DNA of 64,000 nucleotides from Planctomycetota bacterium. GTDB lineage: Bacteria; Planctomycetota; UBA1135; UBA2386. Below the pieces are notes generated by a model, which worked only from the letters and a program-made list of their open reading frames with translations, did not search any database and was not told the DNA's origin. The position numbers and the translations under genes are program-made. Below, piece by piece: positions 63,801 through 64,000 of this stretch (positions within the stretch are counted from its first letter, which is position 1; each line of letters begins with the position of its first letter). The stretch covers positions 833,001-897,000 of the forward strand of contig JADJPQ010000001.1 in assembly GCA_016713175.1 (NCBI GenBank). The letters are read 5' to 3'.

Positions 63801-64000
63801 TCGGCTATCGGCCGCGGCCGTATGACGGGCCGGTCTGGTTGTTCTCGGCCGAGCGCGAGGATCACACCAAGTACGTGCACACGGCGGATCTGGGGTGGGG
63901 TCGTTACCTGCCGCAGATCGCGACGACGCAGTGTCCGGGGGATCACTTCTCGATGTGCACCGAGCCGAACGTGCAGTTGTTGTGTGCGCGGTACCGGTCG
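57881..64000 (+). CDS. Type I polyketide synthase module with thioesterase, partial
   Basis: Runs off the right edge (2040 residues visible). KS: LTACSTSLVAIHQAAQSLLA with Cys177, EAHGTGTPVGDP with His313, KTNIGHLDTAAGIAG with His353. AT: MLGHSMGEYVAACLAG with Ser624; no methylmalonyl-type YASH signature, so malonyl-CoA is favoured. Ketoreductase with its structural half from ~900 and the Rossmann strand YLLSGGLTGVGLLLAEHL at ~1115, then VLFASVSGLSAIPGQGDYAA with Ser, Tyr and Asn. Then a dehydratase-like double hotdog (~1350-1600; HRLADQRALLPGTAWL, HPLHPALLDMAI). ACP: FFEAGGHSLLAVRLFARLHR with Ser1726. Thioesterase: GGYSGGGCVALEMAQQLL with Ser1870 and DHFSM with His2022. The start ATG at 57881 gives MADTDIAVVGMACRLPGARD. 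It makes and releases a short polyketide; the product is unknown. Confidence 0.9.
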   Translation, partial: MADTDIAVVGMACRLPGARDPAEFWQLLRDGREARQEFTDDQLRAAGVPEAALRDPQYVKAGMVLADIDRFDAPFFGFSPRDAAIMDPQHRVFLEVAWEAFENAGHVPERFAGRVGVFAGCGMNTYLLHNILTNRELVQQIGMFLIRHTGNDKDFLATRVSYQFDLRGPSVNVLTACSTSLVAIHQAAQSLLAGECDLALAGGVTILVPQDLGYRYEDGEILSPDGHCRAFDADSKGTIFGSGAGAIVLRRLQDAIADGDQILAVLAGSAVNNDGARKVGYLAPSVDGYAEVVAEALALANIPADQVQYLEAHGTGTPVGDPIEVEALTQAFRVTSQARGTCGIGSVKTNIGHLDTAAGIAGFLKVVLAMQHGRLPASLNWRTPNPLIDFAASPFTVVREARDWPAPPQGRIAGVSSLGVGGTNAHVIVRQGPAPSPAEPSVRRAHLLPLSGKSVDAVLAAAGRMATFLDDQADTVLADVGFTAQAGRKAFAQRVAVAGATASELAAALRAPSLRNQIRKASERAVQVVFLFPGGGAQYPGMGKGLYEHEPEFRRAADECLQALPPAAGAEVRELLFGDAASAMHGERLERPSLALPALFVVEYATARTLLSFGIESAAMLGHSMGEYVAACLAGTFTVAQGMQIVLLRGQLFEQVSPGAMLTVSLPVDQVAAMAEEELSLAAANAPTLAVVAGTVPAIDRLQRRLEERGIDCQRLRIAVAAHSHLLDPILERFAAGLRTMRFQPAQKPFLSNVTGDWIDPQRAASPEYWVEHLRRTVRFQDAAARLLERNDCVFVEVGPGKALTSLIRMHERGGQAQTCTSLPHAKDTVAADVVLLDCVGRLWQFGVEVDWRRFHGDKRRRRVPLPTYPFQRQRHWLEPGATPLAAEPAVVAPPPRLPVSAWLRQPVYEPCDPGTASANGAAHWFLFGDGAGVAGAFASHVHGLGCTVAMVRADGDLESALAAVPVTTPLRILWLAGLDSRRAIPAVQELTRLCQALGRRDRAATTRIVALTHGAVAVGDEAIEWPDGAAIGAFLRIAVAEYSGLQARAIDVDAAALAQPTALVSRIASAVEAAAAPAVTALRQGRWLAPQLAAVAESGAILTRSPWRREGVYLLSGGLTGVGLLLAEHLATQFQARLVLMGRRGLPRRGSHDEWLLLRGGDRVSDTIRRLRAMAAAGARVEVIAGDVADPAAVQAAVARAQEQFGALHGVVHCAGVLDDGLIQGRTPAQIENVMAAKVRGAQVLDQATASAMPELFVLFASVSGLSAIPGQGDYAAANAFLDAFAAWRRAQRPGRTLAIDWGVWAGTGMLAERPAVAAVPADSPLLGKAQRQDGELTFTTTVSPVTHWELAEHRLADQRALLPGTAWLQRLAAAGQAALGQGQVTLRRFEIRAPLLVGDTATATLRATARPEGPGQVLAIESLGADGRRTVHATALALPGGGGDVPFPDWWRESQALPPGRSQQARHVRFGPRWQNVVRTAARDGLALGELQLPAAFTQDLATHPLHPALLDMAIGIALPLLDRGEDLLFVPVGCDEVRIHGSLPARVVLRVQQLAYDEHARLGSFDIVVATPSGIPLLELRSLQVYGVVGGALAAASAAPPSLAPATRAAVASSAPVGAIAALVSRGITGPEGFNALAAAWASGLSQVIVSPFEVADAAAWLRRPPERPRPAPKPAAVATAAPTATTAPRDEIEKRLCALWQELLGVPEADVDVDFFEAGGHSLLAVRLFARLHRDHGVDLELATLLQATTPRKLATVVRQHLNLPEPATNATAAALPARKFQFLVQIHGDGARPPLYLVHGAGGNVLGFRDLAHYLGADQPVFGLQARGVDGRTPPHESIEAMARDYLAEIRQVQPTGPYYLGGYSGGGCVALEMAQQLLAAGEVVPFVGMIDTWAPDAPERGKLARLGIHVGRLLRRGPAYPFSILRQRRAAKQAAKEHQQKVAAGGGGAIAPELRGHELQNAFERAFFGYRPRPYDGPVWLFSAEREDHTKYVHTADLGWGRYLPQIATTQCPGDHFSMCTEPNVQLLCARYRS

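Noticed and set aside
1..64000. CRISPR arrays, tRNA or rRNA genes, insertion sequences
   Set aside because: No regularly spaced repeats, no transposase-like proteins and no recognisable RNA gene were seen by reading; a tRNAscan/Infernal run would be decisive.

Overview
The window is a very GC-rich (roughly 70% by eye), gene-dense bacterial chromosome segment. It looks like Planctomycetota, probably one of the deep high-GC lineages of the Pla163/Poly30 type. The signs are two DUF1592 plus two DUF1552 proteins, ECF sigma factors paired with a Ser/Thr kinase or with a membrane protein, many large signal-peptide proteins with FG-GAP, Kelch, HEAT, vWA or carboxypeptidase-regulatory folds, a sulfatase, and a recurrent C-terminal beta-rich tail on secreted proteins. 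I recognise one metabolic enzyme with confidence: MqnE of the futalosine menaquinone pathway. I saw no rRNA, tRNA, insertion sequence or CRISPR array. The species assignment is an inference from gene content only.

Layout. 1-7962: four exported proteins of unknown function (the first cut by the window edge), ending in a beta-sandwich repeat protein. 8053-11095: two tandem cysteine-rich repeat proteins that arose by duplication and carry the same double-hairpin downstream signal. 11257-15338: a GT-C type membrane glycosyltransferase, a thioredoxin-fold protein and an ankyrin membrane protein. 15410-18609: ECF sigma factor overlapping a Ser/Thr kinase fused to a formylglycine-enzyme-like domain. 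18611-26519: DUF2891 protein, then an operon of a giant DUF1592 protein, DUF1552 protein and gluzincin-like metalloprotease. 26536-31435: subtilase, lipoprotein, and a second ECF sigma factor with a membrane protein bearing four STN-like modules. 31632-32855: an FG-GAP protein with an in-frame TGA and a downstream hairpin, a good selenoprotein candidate. 32928-34360: AAA/DUF4143 ATPase with an AT-rich promoter island. 34441-37418: overlapping vWA and HEAT-repeat genes. 37746-46197: large lipoprotein, Kelch protein, sulfatase, a decayed gene, and a repeat protein with an in-frame TGA. 46281-48070: TraB/GumN protein and a Phd/PIN toxin-antitoxin pair. 48306-57645: MqnE, a thioredoxin/TPR-like protein, the second DUF1552/DUF1592 set split by a PQQ propeller and a second GT-C enzyme. 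57881-64000: a type I polyketide synthase module running off the right edge.

Working picture (inference): most of the window encodes the cell envelope and secreted biology of a planctomycete, regulated through two separate ECF systems. The two points most worth following are the probable Sec codon with its SECIS-like hairpin at 32504-32543, and the polyketide synthase whose ketoreductase lies before its dehydratase.
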